Assembly: GCF_036884655.1 (NCBI RefSeq)
Contig: NC_088354.1
Coordinates: 16,897,501-16,961,500 of the forward strand
DNA length: 64,000 nt
Direction of reading: 5' to 3'
Source of the DNA: Musa acuminata AAA Group
Lineage: Eukaryota > Streptophyta > Magnoliopsida > Zingiberales > Musaceae
Shown in pieces: positions 60,855-64,000 of the stretch. How positions within the stretch are numbered: the first letter of the stretch is position 1; the number at the start of each line of letters is the position of its first letter. The notes below the pieces were generated by a model that searched no databases, was not told where the DNA came from, and saw only the letters and a program-made list of their open reading frames with translations. Made by a program: the position numbers and the translations under genes.

Positions 60855-61820
60855 TGTGATGTCCTTGGATTTATGCAATATGAATCAGATCGTGATGAGA
60901 TCACGAAAATGAGATCGATTCACCTTTAAACACATATCCTAAATAATCCCAATCATAGGTTACTTGAGAGGGACATCATGATAACCGGACATACTGGTGT
61001 GCTGTATACCCGTCCATATGATGGATGCAGCTGGTCTCATAGCTGCTCGTGTAGGGACACTAGGGATACAGTACAGGTGCTCATTGGAGAATGAGTTCAC
61101 TAATTGATCCGCTTACGGAATGCTGGATGGTTGATGATGCCTTATTGTCAGACAGCGATTTCGTAGTCCTAGTGGTATATCTGGTCCTTAGACTTGAGAC
61201 ACCAAGGATGTCCTGTATGAGTGCTCCACTTTTTGATACCAGACTTATAGGTTTGGATATCCCAGATCTAGTACAGCTGGTCATTGGGAGTGGTAGTCGA
61301 CCTTACGAGGGCTATTGAGTGTCGATAGAGGATCATTCACTATCGACGTCATGAGAGGAATATCCCATGTGTTCTTGCTCAGACAAATCCCTGACCAGGG
61401 TAATTCGGGTTGAGAGAGAAAGAGTTCTATGAGAGAATCCGATTAAAGCGAGACTCGAGTAGAAACCGTATAGGTCTGATAGCACCATGCTCGATATACG
61501 GTCTTTGGGATATTAGACGGATGAGGGACTATAGGTACACGGTAACTAAGGACAGACAGGTCCAATGGATTGGATTCCCCTTGTATCGTCTGGGGACTAC
61601 GGCGTAGTGGCCTAGTACGTCCGTAGTCGATAAGTCGAGTAAATTATTACAGAGATAATAATTCACTGAGTTAGAAGGAGTTCTGACAGGTTTGACTCAC
61701 GGCCAGCTCGATATTGGGCCTAGAGGGTCACACATATATGGTAGGCATTGCGATAAGTAAAGGTTTAGATACGAGATATTCGACGGAGCCCTTGCCTTAT
61801 TGGACATCCAATAAGCCCCC
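60855..61820 (+). mobile_element. LTR fragment (5' part) matching 46255-47160
   Basis: Starts TGTGATGTCCTTGGATTTAT after a TA microsatellite. From about 60942 it runs parallel to 46261 onward with roughly 5% differences by eye. It ends abruptly at a T-rich run where the sister copy continues. With the 46-47.7 kb copy it defines the full LTR. Confidence 0.8.
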
Positions 61821-61837
61821 TTTTTTTTCTTTTCTTT

Positions 61838-62033
61838 TTTTCCTATACCGGGCATGGACGATCACAACAATAGATTAGTGTGCCGATCAATGAGATGTTT
61901 CTTAGGGCTTGCACGATAAACTATTTTTCCATTTGTATGATTGTTGTTTGTTCAATCTATGAAAAAATGTCTCCCCATAATCTTGTACCTTTTTTTTTAT
62001 AACTTTATATTTTTAGATCCAATTCGTTTCAAA
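61838..62033. repeat. Dispersed repeat shared with 45045-45217
   Basis: Second copy of the repeat found upstream of the otubain-like gene, same orientation, diverged, beginning just after the LTR break at 61820. Confidence 0.7.
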
Positions 62034-62521
62034 GAGAACAAATTTGATTATCCTTTTACATTCCATACTTCAAACTTGTAGATTGGCAAAAGAAAAAACC
62101 TTCCCTTCCAAATTAATACAAATTGTTCATTAAATACATACGATGATTTATTTTATTATATGACCATCACAATTACTTGAAATGAAAGGATTTTTGAACA
62201 AAACACAACCATTATCAAACAATGGATTTGCTATAGATCTCACATATATATAATTAAATTGTGTGAATATATTATACAATATTTCATAAATTGTTAAAAA
62301 CCATTGATTTATTTCTTCACATTCTATTATAAATTAAAAATGAAAATCTTGACAAGGAATTTCAATAAATTTTCATGAATTATTCCACCCAAGAATATGT
62401 GCACTCTATGATGAAATAACAAAAGAAATATTTATTTACATAAAAATAGTCATTGGTCTTCCTTTTTCCTGGTTGGAAATTTTGTTAACTATTGTTTTCC
62501 CAACAAAATTTTATCTTCTAT
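62034..62521. other. AT-rich spacer
   Basis: Nothing recognised; AT-rich sequence up to the copia LTR. Confidence 0.5.
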
Positions 62522-63120
62522 TGTTAGGTTTGTAGGAGAAACCGTTGGGGTTCCTTTAACATATCAAATATGGATCAAACAATTGTTTTATAGAATCAAA
62601 ACCAAATAGATCCAAAATAATGGATTAAGAATGTTTCCATAAAATTTATTTAATCCACTATAATATGCATGAAATCCTACAACAATTAAGAAACAGATTA
62701 ATACGGAAGCGTACCTGATGAATCCATTAGAGTATTTTCTGAATTGATTGGTGATTTGGTCTTCCAATTGTAGAGTACCTTTTGAACTTTAGATTTCTCC
62801 TTGACGGGTGAAGAGAAACTTCATTTGATACTGCAACCGGGGACCATAACCTTATTTATAGTCATAACCGATGAATCTACAATTATGATTGTATTCATAA
62901 TTGATGAATCTACAATTATGCTTCAAGAGTTTCATATTCCTAACTTATCTCGTCATTAAGTTAGAAATATGACTGATGGTATCTACATAATTAATTTTCA
63001 TAACAATTATGTCCCTTAGCCAAATAACTTTACTTTAATTAGATCACTTTAATTTTGGCTAATCAAAATAATGGCTTAACACATTTAATTATACATGTGT
63101 GACTTTTTAAAATTCTAACA
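62522..63120 (-). mobile_element. 3' LTR of a copia element that leaves the window
   Basis: 599 bp with edges TGTTAGGTTTG and AATTCTAACA. On the element's strand it is preceded by the purine tract CAGTGGGAGAT at 63121-63131. The partner LTR lies beyond 64000. Confidence 0.8.
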
Positions 63121-64000
63121 ATCTCCCACTGAGTCACATATGTATCCTTATAAATGTGATATTTTTTATGAGCTCAAAACTATTGCCATTATTAAACAGG
63201 ACATACAAAACAATCTCGTCCATTGACCATATTAATATAGGACCAAAGCGGTCTTCGCTATATCAATCATAGCTAAACCCATCAATGATCACTAATATTA
63301 ACATAACCAAATGACATAGATCAATTATGAAATGTGTAGCATGAAAATTACATGAATGTGATCTGTACATGTTAATTTTCAACTGGTCCAACTTTATCTT
63401 TATGAGATCATTAATAACTTTAATAGCCATAATGTACAAAGTATAATAAACTGAAGCTTTATTTCTGATCAGAAAATATCTGTACAAATACAGAATCTGG
63501 CATAGAACATATAACAAACATATGACAGGCTCCCACTAAACTGAAGTTTCCTTAAATTCTGATATACCTATATGAGCAGTATGCTCATGAAAGACCTTGG
63601 GCGGTAAACCTTTTGTGAGAGGATCTGCCAACATAAAGTTTGTTCCCAAGTGTTCTATAGAAATTTGTTTACTTTGTACCCTTTCTTTCACAACTAGGAA
63701 CTTGATGTCAATGTGCTTTGACTTAGTCGAGCTCCTATTGTTGTTGGAGTATAAAACAGCTGATTTATTATCACAGTATATCTTTAGTGGTCTTTCAATC
63801 CCTTAAACTATTTGCAGCCCTATGACAAAATTCCTCAGCCAAATTCCATGATTAGACGCCTCAAAACATGCTACAAATTCCGCTGCCATAGTGGAAGAAG
63901 CAATAAGAGATTGCTTGGCAATACGCCAAGAAATCGCCCCACCAGCCAACATATAAATGTAGCCTGAAGTGGATTTCCTACTGTCTTGGCATCCAGCAAA
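63121..64000 (-). pseudogene. Copia RNase H end, incomplete at window edge
   Basis: The minus-strand translation from 64000 downward gives the copia RNase H signature: AGGAISWRIAKQSLIASSTM, then CDNKSAVLYSNNNRSSTKSK, HIDIKF and DPLTKGLPPKVFHEH. One in-frame stop lies near 63807. The space 63121-63560 is the 3' untranslated part before the purine tract. Confidence 0.88.

Noticed and set aside
45045..62033. One continuous segmental duplication linking 45 kb and 62 kb
   Set aside because: Similarity is confined to a ~170-200 bp diverged block and the LTR halves; the sequence between is unrelated, so a single large duplication is not supported.
29752..64000. Integrated plant virus (badnavirus-like) sequence, considered because such copies are known in banana-type genomes
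   Set aside because: All reverse transcriptases seen are flanked by LTRs, integrase and tRNA-Met primer sites of copia or gypsy elements; no movement or coat protein domain was seen.

Overview
The window looks like a TE-rich euchromatic segment of a monocot nuclear genome. Banana/Ensete (Musaceae) is the most likely source. This is inferred from the GC-rich 5' exons with a falling GC gradient, long introns, and the character of the retroelements; it was not tested by any search. No prokaryotic gene structure, viral genome, rRNA or tRNA gene was recognised.

Three host protein loci are supported by splice-consistent exon chains. (1) 451-13463, + strand: a complete ten-exon amidohydrolase of the S-adenosylhomocysteine/methylthioadenosine (SAH/MTA) deaminase type, 473 codons. 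(2) 44624-41952, - strand: a complete ten-exon otubain-like (peptidase C65) gene, 346 codons. Its catalytic Cys position reads Ser, so it is probably a pseudo-deubiquitinase. It sits in a small array of relics: an inverted 960-bp near-identical copy at 54860-55819, a decayed 5' copy at 41475-41650, and an extra promoter/5'-UTR-like copy at 45353-45460. (3) 49223-51183, + strand: the last six exons of a DUF1666-family gene whose 5' end is cut off by an LTR terminus. A fourth, weak candidate is a GC-rich 5' exon near 52089.

The rest is nested mobile DNA. 13.9-22.8 kb: a decayed minus-strand Ty1/copia element (SIRE-like), with a TRIM in one LTR, an odd 285-bp inverted-repeat element in its pol region, and a long chromovirus-type LTR fragment adjoining its 5' LTR. 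25.4-29.6 kb: an L1-clade LINE relic split by a 1257-bp solo LTR with a perfect 5-bp target duplication. 29.75-40.91 kb: a plus-strand Ty1/copia element split by a complete minus-strand Ty3/gypsy chromovirus (34308-40115, target duplication AGTGC). 45.2-49.2 kb: LTR fragments and older repeats between the otubain and DUF1666 genes. 53-62 kb: AT-rich decayed DNA with two more solo LTRs of the SIRE-like family and the complementary half of the LTR seen at 46-47.7 kb. 62.5-64 kb: the 3' LTR and RNase H end of another minus-strand copia element that runs off the window.

The host genes show no operon-like functional link. The main story is repeated local duplication of a diverged otubain-like gene inside a nest of retroelements, and loss of the 5' end of its neighbour.
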